A stretch of 64,000 bases of DNA from Austropuccinia psidii (GCA_023105745.1 JALGQZ010000006.1:64772316-64836315), one strand, 5' to 3'; numbered from the stretch's first letter, positions 11,812 to 23,780 are shown. The notes: generated by a model not told the origin, from the sequence alone. Made by a program: numbers and translations.

Positions 11812-13870
11812 TTTGGGAGTTCAATGAGTTGAGATGGTGAATGTTTACTCATGATGGGTGAAATGGCAAGAAGTGAAGTTTGAGGCTTTCCCCTAGAATA
11901 ATTTCGATTAACAAGGAAATAAAATAACTAAGTAAATTTCTAAAAATGAAATTGAAATAAAAAAAATAAATACTAACTTGAATAGGTCACTGATTAAATA
12001 AAATAAATAAATAAATAAACGCTCCATTTAAAATAAAAAAATTAACATTTTTTAGATAATTCAAATAAAAAAGAAAGCAATAAGTAAAAATAAATTTGAA
12101 AATAAAATAACAAAAAAATGAATAAATGAAAAATTTATTTAAAATGTCCAAAAAAAATAAAAAATCAAATTTTTTAAAACAAAGAAGTCTCCCCAGCAAC
12201 AAACGTATATAAAAAAACTTTAATAAAACATAAAATAATGCAAGCAAATCAGATTACAAAAAAAAGAGGTTAGAATGAAAAAAAACATAAAACATGAAAT
12301 TTTAAAGTAAAAATGTCAGGTTGAGTCTATGATAGAGTAAGTAAAATAGTAGATACAACTCTAATTGTGACTGTGACATGGATAAAATTATTAAAAAGGG
12401 TTTCAGGATAGTATTTCAGGGCTTTACTAAAGGAGTTTAGTGGTGGTGAGTGCTTCTGAATGCCCTGGGTGCAATAATTATCTTTTGGGTTACAATAATA
12501 ACTACTACAATACTTAAGATTAGAAGTATACCTGATTATTTTCCAAGAGTATAACTGCTTTGGACAGTTGTACTATGTAGGAATCCAAGATTAGGATGAG
12601 GAAACCTTTTCTGGTGGAGAAACGGCCTCCTTTTATCCTGAAAAGGGGTGGAATGGTCCTCTAGACAATCCACATAGAGTGAGTGAAGAGTTTTCACTTA
12701 AGAGTACTGGCTTGTGGTTTCCACAAAGCCTGTATACAGTTTATTTGGCTCAGATGTTGCTTTGAAACCACATCTGGGCAGTTTTCATCAATACAGGGTG
12801 AAAATATTCATCTGGGGACCACACAGCCCTCTTCTGACATGTATGACATGTAGAATGCTATACAGAACCTGTATGGGACCCCAGTATTGAATGAACTATG
12901 AGTTATTGAAGTATAAGCATGATTCTTTGTCTATTTTACACCTCATAATAATGGTTATGGGATATTATCCCACAGTAAAGGTGTATTGGCCCAATTGTGG
13001 GATTTTAACCTTAAAACTGCTATAAATTTGTCCTTTTTTGAGTTATTGAGCTCAAAGTTTGTTCATTGTGTATCCCTGCATGAGATATACACAATGGTAC
13101 CTCATTTTGTATGGGTGTCATTAAATATGGCAAGTTATTCCATGTACAAATTTTGTTATTCATACATATGATTTTCTCAATATCTGTATGGAGCTTATTT
13201 TCTCCATAACCTTTGTTCTAGATGAGATATGGAGAAATGAAAGGAACCATGAGATATCCCTGATTGTGCTCTTTCCAAAACACCCAACTTAAGGTATCCC
13301 ACACTTAAAATGTAGAAGCTAGATGAGAGCTGAATATTCTATTCACCCTTATTTGACCTTATTTTGGCCATAATTCCTCTTATATTGATGGTACCTCAGC
13401 TTGGCTATTACCATTAGATAGCCTTGGCTTAGAGCTTTAATTTGAATACCCATTTGATGAGCTCAAGTATCTTCCTCTGAATTCCAGAAGGGAGGTGAAA
13501 AATAAGGTTTATGCTCAGCAACAACTTTGAGCAGGAATAGCTTTGTTGTTCCTTTTACTATGATGGTGAGACTTTTGTTTTTGGAAAGTAGTAGGTTTCC
13601 TCTTTCTTTTGATACCTTTTGAGCTGATTTGGCTCATATCCATGTTTTGGCGGTATCTTGTTTTTACCATTGGTTTATGGTATTTGGCTGTCATGCTTGT
13701 GCTCTGGTTTTGAGTCACAGGCTAACAAAAAATAAGTCTATGGGAGCCCCAACAAGCCAATTCAATTTAAAAAAATAAATAAAAATGAAGAAAAAAATTA
13801 GTCAAATTAAATAAACAAAATCAAAAACAAAAACAAAACAAATGAAAATTCAAAAAAATTCTTTATAAAA
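11812..13870. other. Non-coding stretch upstream of the TET-like relic
   Basis: 11930-12300 is AT-rich low-complexity sequence (runs of AAATAAATAAAT and AAAAAATAAA). 12540-12860 is less AT-rich and could be eroded coding DNA, but no frame gives a family I recognise. On the minus strand 13718-13515 is a short basic frame (KRKRKPTTFQKQKSHHHSKR) that could be a nuclear-localisation-like exon or chance. No further features are seen. Confidence 0.35.
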
Positions 13871-13878
13871 AAAGGTCA

Positions 13879-13994
13879 CTGGGGCTGTAAGAGGCCCCAG
13901 AGAGCATATTACATAAAAAAATAAATAGATAATAAATTGAATAAAAAGGCCCAAAAAAGAACAAACTAAAGTCACAGGGGCTCGTAAAACCCCA
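13879..13994. repeat. Palindrome array, left part (2 units)
   Basis: Two GC-rich imperfect palindromes in AT-rich spacer: CTGGGGCTGTAAGAGGCCCCAG (a 22-base site) at 13879 and a decayed CAGGGGCTCGTAAAACCCCAG at 13975. They belong to the array that continues at 15790, on the other side of the inserted small MULE. Confidence 0.7.
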
Positions 13995-14026
13995 GGAATC
14001 AAATTAAATAAAAATAAATAAATAAA

Positions 14027-15733
14027 GGGTATTGGTAAAAACACATAAGAGCTTAGGTGTTTTGGCCATAAATTGGTAAAATAACGTAAGGGGTTTCCTC
14101 AGCACATTTTTGATTAAAAATGAAACACAACAATGCCTGTATTGGGCCAAAACATGCCCAAAAAAGGGGTTTTCCCCCAAAACCCCTCTAACTCCCAAAT
14201 TTCAGGTTTTTGCCCAGCCCCCCCCCCAAATAAAGAAAAGACCAAACACCCCAAAGAATCCACATTATCCCCACCCCAAAATTTCTTTTTTTCAAAAAGC
14301 AGCATTACCAAAGCAATTTTTCAAAGCTTTTCACACTTTTCTTTCTTTTTTCCCCCAAATACTGCATTTTCACCACAACAAACTGCTTTCAAGCCTCTAA
14401 ATATCCAATTTTTTACCTTCCCTCATCCATTAATCCCACATTTAAACCACTTTTTTTCACTCTTAACCACTTATTTTAATTTTCCATGCCTTTTTTCACG
14501 TCTTTTTCACCTTTCAAAAGGTTCTTACCCCATTCCAAATCCCCAAATCACTTCTTTTTTCAAATTTATACATCTTTTTCACTCAAGAATGCTTCAAACC
14601 CCCACTGAAGGTGAATTTCAGACCCTTGAGCTTCTTTGGCAGTATGCGCATAATGTTTCCAGGGATCAGGGGTACGCTGTGTCCACCTTGAGGTCCAATA
14701 TGACCCACAACCAAATTTAAATAGGTTGTGACAGGTCTGGGACCCCAAATGCCAACAAAAACCCCTCCAAAACAGTCACTTCAAGAAAGCTTGACTGTCC
14801 TTTTAGACTTTATGCCAGAAAATATACCAAGAGTACCACTTGGACTCTTAAAGTCAAAAATCCTGAACATAGCCATGATGCCACTGAAAATATCATGGCA
14901 CATCCTGCTTTCAGGAAAATCAATGAGCAAGAAACATCCCTAATTCCTCAAATGTCTGAATCACTGCTCATGCCAAGGAAAATCCAGGCCCAATTATGCA
15001 GGCAGACGGAGTCTGACAGGCCTGCAATCCATCAAGACATTTACAACCAAGTGAAGAAAATAAAGAAAGACAAACTGCAAGGCAGAAGGCCAATTGATGC
15101 TTTTAGTGACACTCAAAGAAGAAAATTTGGTTTGGTCCTCTGCAAGGGGTTCTGAGAGACACATTAACTTTTTGTTTCTCACTCACCCCATTGCCATAAA
15201 AATCCTTCATGGCTTTCCTCATGTCATTATTATGGATTGTACTTATAAAACAAATAAGTACAAAATTCTCCTTTTTCATATTTTTGAATTCAGCTCAACA
15301 AATAGGGCCTTTTCTGGGGCATTTTGTTTGATGAATAATGAAACTGAATGTGCCTTCACTTGTCCCACCAAAACAAATTCCCAGAATTATGGGCTTCTGT
15401 TTCTTTATTCTCCATATTGAACCCTTCATTTCAAAAAAAATGAAGGAAATTCATAAGTGGAAAGATTCTAAATGAATTTTCTAAAAAATGCTCTTTTGTC
15501 ATATTGGCCAAAAAAAGTATTTAAACATTTGTGGATATTGAAATCCCATGTTGGGAAAAATACGGCAAAAAAATAATAAAAAAAATCTCAAAACTGATCC
15601 TGAGGATTTTTTTTGAAAATAAGGTCACTTACATGTTCTTACCATAAACTTACATGTTTTGGCCATCAATTGGTAGAAACATGTAAGGGCTTACATGGTT
15701 TTACTAAATACTTATGTGTGTTAACCAAAACCC
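14027..15733 (+). mobile_element. Small MULE, copy A, inserted in the palindrome array
   Basis: The left end GGGTATTGGTAAAAACACATAAG and right end ...TTAACCAAAACCC are inverted relatives. Subterminal sequence also pairs, with CATGTAAG, TTTTGGCCAT and ACATGTAAGGGCTTA motifs. The flanks share 8 of 9 bases (TAAATAAAG / TAAATAAAA), as expected for a MULE, although the flank is low-complexity. The inside carries the N-terminal half of a FAR1-type MULE transposase, which identifies the family. Three relatives with the same termini occur at 31864, 41020 and 52384. Copy A is 1.7 kb and lacks the catalytic C-terminal part, so it is a deletion derivative. Confidence 0.72.
14589..15420 (+). pseudogene. 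FAR1/MULE transposase, N-terminal fragment
   Basis: Starting at ATG 14589, the frame gives LELLWQYAHNVSRDQGYAV, then a stop at 14718-14720. It continues in the same frame with IGCDRSG, the cysteine/histidine-bearing LDCPFRLYAR and NPEHSHDAT of a FAR1-type DNA-binding domain, followed by IYNQVKKIKKDKLQGRRPID. Near 15095 it shifts by one frame and continues to HGFPHVIIMDCTYKTNKYK, where the Asp is the first residue of the DDE catalytic triad. After FCLMNNETE (about 15345) similarity to MULE transposases stops, so the remaining catalytic residues are missing. It differs in sequence from the transposase at 20478-23494, so it represents a different MULE family. Confidence 0.75.
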
Positions 15734-15789
15734 TAAATAAAAATTAAAATAAATAAATATGAAAAGAAAAATGAAAAATGCAATTTTTA

Positions 15790-16510
15790 AACAAAATCAG
15801 TCTCTGGGGTCAAAAAAAAATTGTTTTGAAAGAAAATTACTGACCAAATAGATAAATAAAAGTGAAAGAAAAGAAAAAATGATTTTTTTTTTAAAAAAAA
15901 TTAAAAATTGAATTGATTAAAAAAATGAGTTGCTGGGGCTGTAAGAGACCCAGCAATCAATTAAAATGAAAATTAAAATAAATAAAAATGAAAAAAAATT
16001 AAAATATAGTTCCTGGGGCTCTTACAGCCCCAGCAATCAAAATAAATTAAACAAAAATGAATACAAATTAAAATAAATAAAAATTAAAAAATTAAGTTTT
16101 TCAAAAAAAAATGAGTTTCTGGGGCTTCAAAAGCCCCAGAAATCAATTAAAATAAAAATAAATACAAATGAAAAGAAAATAAAAAAATAAATTTTTAAAA
16201 TAGAAATAGTTGCTGGGGCTCTTACAGCCCCAGTGATCAATTTAAATAAAAAGAAATAAATAAGAATGAAAGAAAAAATAAAAAAATAGTTTCTGGGGCT
16301 CTTAAAGCCCCAGAAATCAAAATAAATTGAAAAAAATAAATAAAAATGACAAAATAAAAAATGAAAAATTAAATTTTTAAAGGTAAATGAGTTGCTGGGG
16401 CTCTTACAACCCCAGAAATCAATTTAAATAAAAGAAATGAAAAATGAAATTCTATAAAAAATAAATGAAAACCAAAAACAATATGTTGCTGGGGCTGTAA
16501 GAGCCCCAGT
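15790..16510. repeat. Palindrome array, right part (7 clear units)
   Basis: Seven GC-rich palindromes of ~21-27 bp, CTGGGGCT-loop-AGCCCCAG, begin near 15933, 16012, 16119, 16213, 16292, 16395 and 16489. They are 79-107 bp apart in spacers of AAATAAATAAAAATGAA type. The loop is GTAAG in some units and its complement CTTAC in others, while the 3' flank AATCAA keeps one direction. Partial units precede at about 15795. A diverged array of CTTGGGCTGTAAGAGCCCAAG-type units is at 31495-32970. The function is unknown; this looks like an internal satellite of the large element. Confidence 0.85.
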
Positions 16511-16839
16511 AACCTAATGTAAATTAAAAAAACAGATAAAAGATAAAATTATTTAAAAATAATGTTTCTTTTTGAATTTAATAAATAAAAATAATCATAT
16601 TGAATTGAATGAGAAGCAATAAAATGATCAAATTAAAATTAAAAAATACTTACTTCAGTATGTATTTGACACAAGCTTTTGGTTGAGAGGATTACTTTGT
16701 ATTGAAGAAAAATGTATTCTTAATTTGGAAAAAATTAGGCTTGTTTGATTATATTAATAATGAAAAAAATGTCCGAATCCAAGGTGATTTTTCATTGAAA
16801 GGATCAATTAAAATCAAATTGATGTGAATTACCTAATTA

Positions 16840-17223
16840 TTAGAGCTTCTGCCTCTCAAACTGGTTAAGAAGTGGCACTTTCAATCCTGGGTGCTGGCCA
16901 GACTCACCTGGGGGCACCTGGGTTATGAATCTGGGTGGTTGGTAACAATAGCTTTGCCAAACCAAATCCAACTCATTCTTTCTTGGTGGAACAGGTAGGC
17001 TCTTTGGGTTCAAGTCCCTCAGAAAGTCCCTGGAATCACTTCTCATATATTTCCATTTTTTCACTAAATACCCATAAGCACAACTATTTTCTAATGTGAT
17101 AATTTTGGAATCAAGTTGTCTCCTGTCACTTTTGTTGCAATGAGGTGACAAAAGCACACTTTCTAATTGTATAAGAGGCTTGGCACAAAGCTTTATGAAG
17201 TCATGAATCTGCACAGAAAACAT
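16840..17223 (-). pseudogene. Unrecognised minus-strand exon, conserved in a second copy
   Basis: A 127-codon open frame runs on the minus strand from 17223 to the stop at 16840. The protein is mixed, with a proline-rich C-terminal part (CYQPPRFITQVPPGESGQHP), and matches no family I know. Just upstream of the catalytic-looking frame the DNA reads TTTTCTGTGCAG, a good 3' splice site, so this may be the last exon of the gene region at 17513-19268. A diverged and broken copy lies at 33255-33650, also next to a palindrome array. It is real repeated sequence, but coding status is uncertain. Confidence 0.4.
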
Positions 17224-17512
17224 ATTTTGAACTCAATAGTTATGAATCACAGGTAACAGGTAATAATACGTAATATGACACACACTCTCTTTTACAACTT
17301 TTGAGTTTTTTAGTCAATAACAACCTTTTTAGGTAAGTTAATTATCAAATTAGACTCCAAAGGGTGTTTTTTGCCATGGTTTACTAAAATCCAATGTTAA
17401 ATATTCTGCAAGGTGGTATTTTCTTGGGAAAATTGGTGAATATGAATGATTTGAGAAAATTATTTTATGAAGGATTTCACATATATAATTGTTTGTGCAC
17501 TTCCAAATCTAT

Positions 17513-19268
17513 TCATATGGCAAGGCTTCTTTTTCTCTTGAGCATTGATGTAATTTCCAGAAGCTGAATGGTCCCTTGGGCCAAACTAATGCAGTAATCA
17601 GCTGAGCAAACCAGAAGTCCATGTACACCCCATGTAAGGAATGCTGAAATCAGATTGTAGCATGGTCTTCCAGCCTTCACCTGATTTTGAATGGTCAACA
17701 AAGCTTGCAAAGGATCCACTCCTCTCTTGATCAATTGCTTGCCAGTTTTCTGAGTAGTTTTGGACTCAACCTTAGTAAGTGCCCAGACTCAATTAAATGC
17801 AATCATTAGCTGGAGGACATTATCAACCAAGCCAGTCAAAGCTGGTGTTCAAATTCCTTTTGATGTAATACTAGGACCTTCTTGACTTTCATTTCTTTGT
17901 GGATCAAGTTGAGCTTTGTTGACACTCAAACATGAGCCCAAATATTGCATGGCACTAATCTCCACAGACAAAGAATCACTGGAAGTTGAATTAGAAATAT
18001 TGAATATAGCTTGAGGGTTCTGATCATCCATATAAAGTGCAATGGATTCAAATAAAATATTGGCAACTTGCTGCTTTTGATGTTGACTTGGTTGAAAAAG
18101 ATTGTGAGCCAATAGATACAGTGCATGGAGCCTCTTGGGTAAACCCGGGGGTATGGACATGTCATTTTGAAATAATGACAAATTCCAAATCGTCTCATGG
18201 AGTAACAGCTCCTAGGATTTTGGTGAAAACATATCCAAGCCTATGAGAACAATTATATTAGCAAGATAACCAATATAGATATTTCTGAAATCCTCTTTAC
18301 CAGCTGCATGGAGCTCTTCAAGAAAATCTTTCATTCAAACATCCCTACCACTCTTGTAGCAAATCCCACATTGGAGCTTTGTTGGAAATTCATCCTTTGG
18401 AACAAGTGATTTGCACTTCACGAAGGTCATTTGAATGAGTAAATGAAATTTGATCCAATGTTCCCTTTTGAATACATGATATGACCTAAGAACTTAATCA
18501 AATTTGTTTTCATTTTTGAATATAATTTCCATGCATGAATGACTCATACTTAGAGTTAGTGAACAAGAAGTAGAATCAATTGATGGGTCAGTACGATTTC
18601 ATCCTCAGCCACTGTTCTTTGAGTTTCTGTACTAATATTTTTATTGGGAATGATAGTTACTTCCTGAGCTTCAAATTTGGACTTTGAACAATGTTTTCAT
18701 GATTATTGGTTACACCTCCAATCTTGGGAATTCCAATAGGGTGATTATTTGGGGTGTTTATTTGATCTCCATCATTATTTGAATTAGCAGAAGGACAAAG
18801 AGCCCCTGATTACCCCTCATTAATGAAGGGGCCAATTGAAAAGTTTGGCAAATTTTCTTTTTTGCTTTATTCTTTGAAGGTTTGAACTCCCTTTTTGAAG
18901 AAATGTTTGTCATTGTACCAATTTTAACATGTGATTCAGGAGGTAGCGTATTGCCTGATTTGACTCTTAAGATCATAATTCCAATATATTAGGGTGGAAT
19001 TTGAAATATATCGTATGTAAATGTTTTTATAAATACAATCAATATCAGCAACCAGCAGTTCTCTGGCCTCCTGGAGCTTCTCTTGTACATATTGTGGAAT
19101 ACATTCCTTTTTGGAAATTACTTCTAATCTTGCATCTATTTTTGATGAATTGTTCAAGAACTGTTCCTTTGTAATCACTTCTATTTCATCCTCAAAAAGC
19201 ACCTCAGTAGATATTTTGGTGGAAGAAGCCCAATGACCATTGGGTGCCTCTATGTTGCTTTTGTGCAT
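17513..19268 (-). pseudogene. Unrecognised multi-part gene region of the large MULE
   Basis: Several minus-strand open pieces follow each other in gene order. 19268-18936 starts with ATG and has acidic/coiled-coil-like stretches (KLQEARELLVADIDC). 18976-18758 is lysine-rich and probably disordered. The 18480-18280 region has a CGIC motif. 18181-17849 has ALYLLAHNLFQPSQHQKQQ. 17734-17513 reads VDPLQALLTIQNQVKAGRP. Base composition is richer in G+C than the flanks, which supports former coding. I do not recognise the family. In-frame stops between pieces mean either introns or decay. Its place beside SNF2-like and TET-like relics suggests a further cargo gene of the element, but its function is unknown. 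Confidence 0.4.
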
Positions 19269-20477
19269 TATTTCTGATTAATTGAGATACTGATAAGACT
19301 GATTTCTTCAGAAGTGAATTTAATTCAAAAAACATACCTTACTGCAATTATGGAGGTGGATTTGAGATGGCTGTACTAATGGAAATGATACTTTCACTTG
19401 ATGAGAGCTCCATATCAGAAGATTTGGGAGAATTGAATCGCTTGTGAGTACCCATATAAGACGTGTTATTATTGGAATCCAAAGAGACAAAAACAACTAA
19501 TTGTAGATAAAGATGATATATATTTTTGGAAGGGAAGTATTTTTATGAAACTATAAGAAAGGGTTGTAGTTATAAGCTACAAATTAAAATGAGAATACTT
19601 TTTATAAACTCAATGAGGACAAAGAGGGCCAAAATGTGATTATTGAATTTTTTGGTCTATATACTTCTAACTAATATATGAATACAGAATGCAAAATAGT
19701 CCCAGACATAACAATACCTGAGCCAAACTTTGTATTTGTTCCCCTCAGAAACTGAGAACTAATGAGAGCTGTGATTAGACTGAAATTGTATATCTGTCAC
19801 CAAATTCATCTCCCTGTTTGGAGTTACCACATCAATCAAAGCTCCATTTGGGAAATATATACAGCTATTTGAATACTTCCAAAATGTTCCAAGTGCATTT
19901 TGATTTGTTCATAAGTCTACCTTTGATTTTTCCCAGAAAGACTGAAACAAAAGCTCCCTTGGAATAGAGTTTCATCCCACAATCAATTCTAATATTATTC
20001 TATTTTGATATCCAGATGTTAGTTTATTGAATTAAAAAGACTTAATCATTCTTAATTCAAATCATGAATAATCATAATTTTCTCAAAAATTCTATTGTAA
20101 AATCATTCTTGCTCTAACCGTAAGGTGCCAATATCAGTGTGCAAGAATTTGAAAGGTGTTCTTCTTTTAAAAAATATATAAATCCAATCACAATTACAAG
20201 ACCATTAAGATATTAATATCAATATACATTCCACGAAACAATAAATCATTTTTTAGACCTCTATTTCTTAAAAATGTCAATTATTTCAAATAGTATCCTC
20301 ATCTACCCCCTTATGTCACCTATCTTTCATTTTGAGCCTGATTACTCCCAACTTGATACTCATTAAGTCCATTATAATGAATCAGAGTGTTCATTTCCTT
20401 CAAAAAGTATTATATTAACTCCCAGGAAAACCTTGAAGCCCCACAACCTTGCACCATCTGAACACTTGACCTCTAGA
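19269..20477. other. Spacer between divergent gene regions, no gene seen
   Basis: This is an AT-rich interval between the minus-strand gene region and the plus-strand transposase, so it probably held both promoters. I see no conserved motif I can defend. Confidence 0.35.
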
Positions 20478-23400
20478 ATGGAATCATTACAACCCATTGA
20501 ATCTCTGAATCTAAATGAATCCGGGACAATTCAAATCCATGGTGATATTGAGGAAATAAAATCATCTATACAGGCCACTGCTCATTGAACACCTGCTTTT
20601 TTGGTCCCTCATGAACAATTTCCTCTCATTACTGACCCAGATAAATATGATTACTCCACTGGATGTAAGATTAAATATATTTCCATTCATCCACTAAACC
20701 TTTACTGATTTGAATAACTATATAGTGAAATTAGAGCCACCTCTACTTGAAAGGCTCAATGGTGTAGATACCCTGATCCACTTTGCACAAAAGTGGGCTA
20801 AAACTCATGGCTATGCATTAACAAAGAAAAATTCTTACCAGGGGAAGAATGTTTAATTTGGCATGTTACTGATATGGTGAATATATAAGCCTTGAAGGAC
20901 CTACCAAGAGGCAGTCAACAGCTAAGAAATGTGGATGAAAGGTTAGACTCAGAGGCTCTATTACTTCTCCCAGTAAGTCATCAAATATACTGTACGTATT
21001 TACTATGTTATTACTGGTAAGGTGATATCAATTCTGAGGAATTTCACACAATTTACCTCACCAGATTGGGGTATTGGGTTTTAGTTCCACTAGAAGTCCT
21101 GAATAATCATCCACCCTCTACAACCCCATCAGTACATCCCATTCATTGTTGATTAATGAAAAAGAAATTGTGAAAGTTGAAGGATTGATGAAGGAAAATG
21201 TCCTTCCTAATCAGGTTTTAAGACAGCTTTATGCTCAAGGAAATACCTTTACCACTAGTAGAACTCTGTATAGCTACAAAGGACATCTATAAATCAAGGA
21301 AAGAATTGGGTAAGCTCAACTGTAATATCTAATACATCTTCTGAAAGAGAGCAATTGGATTAATAGTAATCAAATTAATACAAATGGAAAGATTACCAAC
21401 CTATTCTTTGAACACCCAGACTCCATTTAGCTGGGTCATATAGAAAACAGTGTGATATTGATTGATTCAAATTACTGGACATTCAAGTAAAACTTGCCAC
21501 TTTTCCACATGGTTGGCCAAACTAAAACTGGAAACACCTTCTCATTAGACTTTTGCTACATGGAATGGGAAAATGATGATGGATACATATGGGGCCTTCA
21601 AGAACTCAAAATGTTATTTCAGCCACCCAGAATTCCCAACTTTATTATTACAGATCATGAGCCAGCTCTGAAGCTGGCCATTGAATTGGTCTTTCCTAGC
21701 TCAATCCATAATTATTGCACATGAAACATAAGAAAAAATCTTATCCAAAACTGTTGCAAATATTTTCAAGAGGATGATCAGAAGGATTATCAGAAATCCT
21801 GGAACCTACTGGTCAGCTCCAAGTCAGCTGAGGAATATGATAAAAATATTGAAAAAATCAAATAGAAGTCAAAGGATTACTTGGGCTCATGGGCATATAT
21901 CTCAAACAACCTACTCCCATTCAAGAAAAAATTTGTCACGGCTTGGAAAATCCAGAATTCTCACCTAGGAAATTAAGTCAGCTCCCATGTTGAATCTTCA
22001 CAATCCTACATAAAATAATTCATTAATAATTTTAATGGAGAGCTTTCTTCAGTATTCCAAAATTTCAAAACAGCAATTGATATTCAATTGAAACATATCC
22101 ACCATACTATGGGAAAAGAAAGATTCCACAAATTGACTGATGTTTCCCCACCTTTCAAGAAGCTACTTGATAATATATCAATAAAAGCAATACAGATTAT
22201 TGAAGAAAAATTTCAAAAGCTCAAACACCAGCCAAACTTTCAGCCATGCTCCAAAACACTAATTAATAGCATGGGGATTCCTTGCTCACATGAAATTGAG
22301 AAACATCTCAATACTAAGGGCTACATTGGAACTGAAGATTTTCATCCAAAATGAAATCTGATTTATAATACTCTTGAAGTAGGTTCCATCTTATTTCTGA
22401 TATGTGTGATTGTAGTCATTCTAAAATCATGTTTAACAGGACATTGATTCCAATTCACAATGGAAAAAATTGAAAAGGAAGTTGATGAACTCAAAATACC
22501 ATTACAAAACAAATTGAACAAGCAAATTCAGGAGATAATGAGCTTTCAATACACAACCATTAAGCTTTGTCACCACAAAAAAGATTTAATTTCATTTGGT
22601 AAGCCATCACTGAAAAGGAAAAGGGTAAAGTCTACCAAAAGGCTTCCATCAAAGTTTGAAATCCAGAAGAATATCCTGAATTGTCACAAAAGATTTCTGA
22701 AAAAGATGCACAGAGCTACTATTATTCCCAAAGCTCAATTTATGAGGGGGGAAAAGTTCCATTTGATGCAAAAAGAGACAAGACAGGATGATTAAACTAC
22801 CACAAAAAGAAAAAGAGAATTATTAAATGATATAGGAAAGCTGGAAATAAACTTGAGACCCCAAAATAACTCAAATTGTTTGGAGGAACCAGTGGGTGGG
22901 TCAATTTTGGTATGAAAATAAATCACTGAAAAATAACCACTTTTTATTAGACTCTCTATATTGATAAGATACAGCCACCTTTCATGCAAAAGTTCATTGA
23001 GAAAATTCTCAATCCTGCTGCAGATAGAAATTGTGGATTTCATGTGGTGGCAAAGGGATTGTCACTTTCAAGCCCAAAAAAGAAAAAGAGCTGGGGAGAA
23101 GACAATATTTGATCGAAGAAATTGATAGAAATTGTGATTATTACAAAAACATATTGGGAGGAGCAGTGGAAATGGATAAGATAAGAGATAATTTGAAGGC
23201 TACAGCTATTAAAAGAATGGAAAACTTGTTAAGTAAATGGGATCATGGCCCAATATTTACTAATACATATAAGTGTTCATTTGTACTTTTCCATCCAAAT
23301 TGGAAGAACTTCCAACCACTTACATTCCTTCCAACCCTATGCAGCTCATGTAGAGTTTCAATTATTCATCCAATCTCCTTAGATCACATAAATGTTAATC

Positions 23401-23494
23401 ATTGTATACTCATTATTTTCAATGAACATGAGATAGGAAAATTACCTCTTCCTGAATTTTCACTGAAGTGGCCCGGGGCACATTCACATAAATA
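20478..23494 (+). pseudogene. FAR1/MULE transposase with OTU-like C-terminus
   Basis: From ATG 20478 the pieces read as a rust-type Mutator-like transposase. A FAR1-like DNA-binding start shows AQKWAKTHGYALTKKNS (~20785-20840). The region before the catalytic core contains EGLMKENVLPNQVLRQLYAQG (here cited in part, ~21180). The first catalytic Asp is in VILIDSNYW (~21455-21480). MVGQTKTGNTFSLDFCYME follows, and the second Asp is in FIITDHEPALK (~21645). A zinc-finger-like SMGIPCSH is at ~22270. A linker (22460-22795) is lysine-rich. The C-terminal block has NPAADRNCGFHVVAKGL (~23010-23060), like the Asp-Gly-Asn-Cys nucleophile motif of OTU cysteine proteases with Gly replaced by Arg. Many stops and at least two frame changes show decay. 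It is the likely source of movement for the large element. Confidence 0.75.
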
Positions 23495-23638
23495 AGAATC
23501 AAATTTGAGAAGAGTATATTCCTCATCAATAAAATTATTCCACAAATGTAGACAGATAACTTGTATATAGAAATTTTTTCATTATGGAGTTGTCAAATGT
23601 CTGAGAAAGACATCTTATTAACAGCTTATTTGGCGTGG

Positions 23639-23771
23639 ATTTAGTAATCACTTGGATGAGTGGATTTATCAGGCTACATCCATGAAAGGTGTGAAGGCAT
23701 ATCTGAATCCACAATTTTATGGATAGGAATAGGCTTAAATTTTAGGTTGAGGCGTCGAGATATCAATCCCC
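23639..23771 (-). repeat. Right terminal inverted repeat of the large MULE
   Basis: This is the reverse-complement partner of 6929-7060. It begins after TGGCGTGG and ends ...GAGATATCAATCCCC at the element boundary. Confidence 0.85.
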
Positions 23772-23780
23772 TAATTATAG
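23772..23780. repeat. 9-bp target-site duplication, right of the large MULE
   Basis: TAATTATAG follows the element end ATCAATCCCC and matches 6920-6928 exactly. Confidence 0.8.

Larger units (their letters stand above)
6929..23771 (+). mobile_element. Large MULE-like element with TET-like and SNF2-like cargo
   Basis: A 16,843-bp element bounded by ~132-bp terminal inverted repeats and a perfect 9-bp duplication (TAATTATAG). A 9-bp duplication is typical of Mutator-like elements. It contains a FAR1-type MULE transposase with an OTU-like tail (20478-23494, plus), a SNF2/Rad5-like ATPase relic (7358-9480, minus), a TET/JBP-like 2OG oxygenase relic (10570-11811, minus), an unrecognised minus-strand gene region (16840-19268) and an array of GC-rich palindromes. 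A smaller MULE is nested inside the array. The genes are broken, so this copy is dead. Boundaries are well supported. That the cargo genes moved as part of the element is inferred from their position between the termini. Confidence 0.8.

Noticed and set aside
11987..12247. Minus-strand 86-codon ORF rich in F, L and Y, like a membrane protein
   Set aside because: It lies in AAATAAA/AAAATAA low-complexity DNA. The hydrophobic composition is what such DNA always gives in this frame.
14114..14311. Minus-strand and alternative-frame ORFs at 14.1-14.4 kb
   Set aside because: They are shadows of a C-rich segment of small MULE A. The segment from 14133 to 14588 is open by composition, and only the part from ATG 14589 matches a transposase.
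13879..16510. CRISPR-like array of short palindromic repeats with spacers
   Set aside because: The spacers are AT-rich and related to each other, the spacing is irregular, there are no cas genes, and the genome is eukaryotic. It is a satellite-like array.
6929..23771. Starship-type giant fungal transposon
   Set aside because: I see no tyrosine-recombinase captain gene. Long inverted termini, the 9-bp duplication and a FAR1/MULE transposase point to a Mutator-like element.
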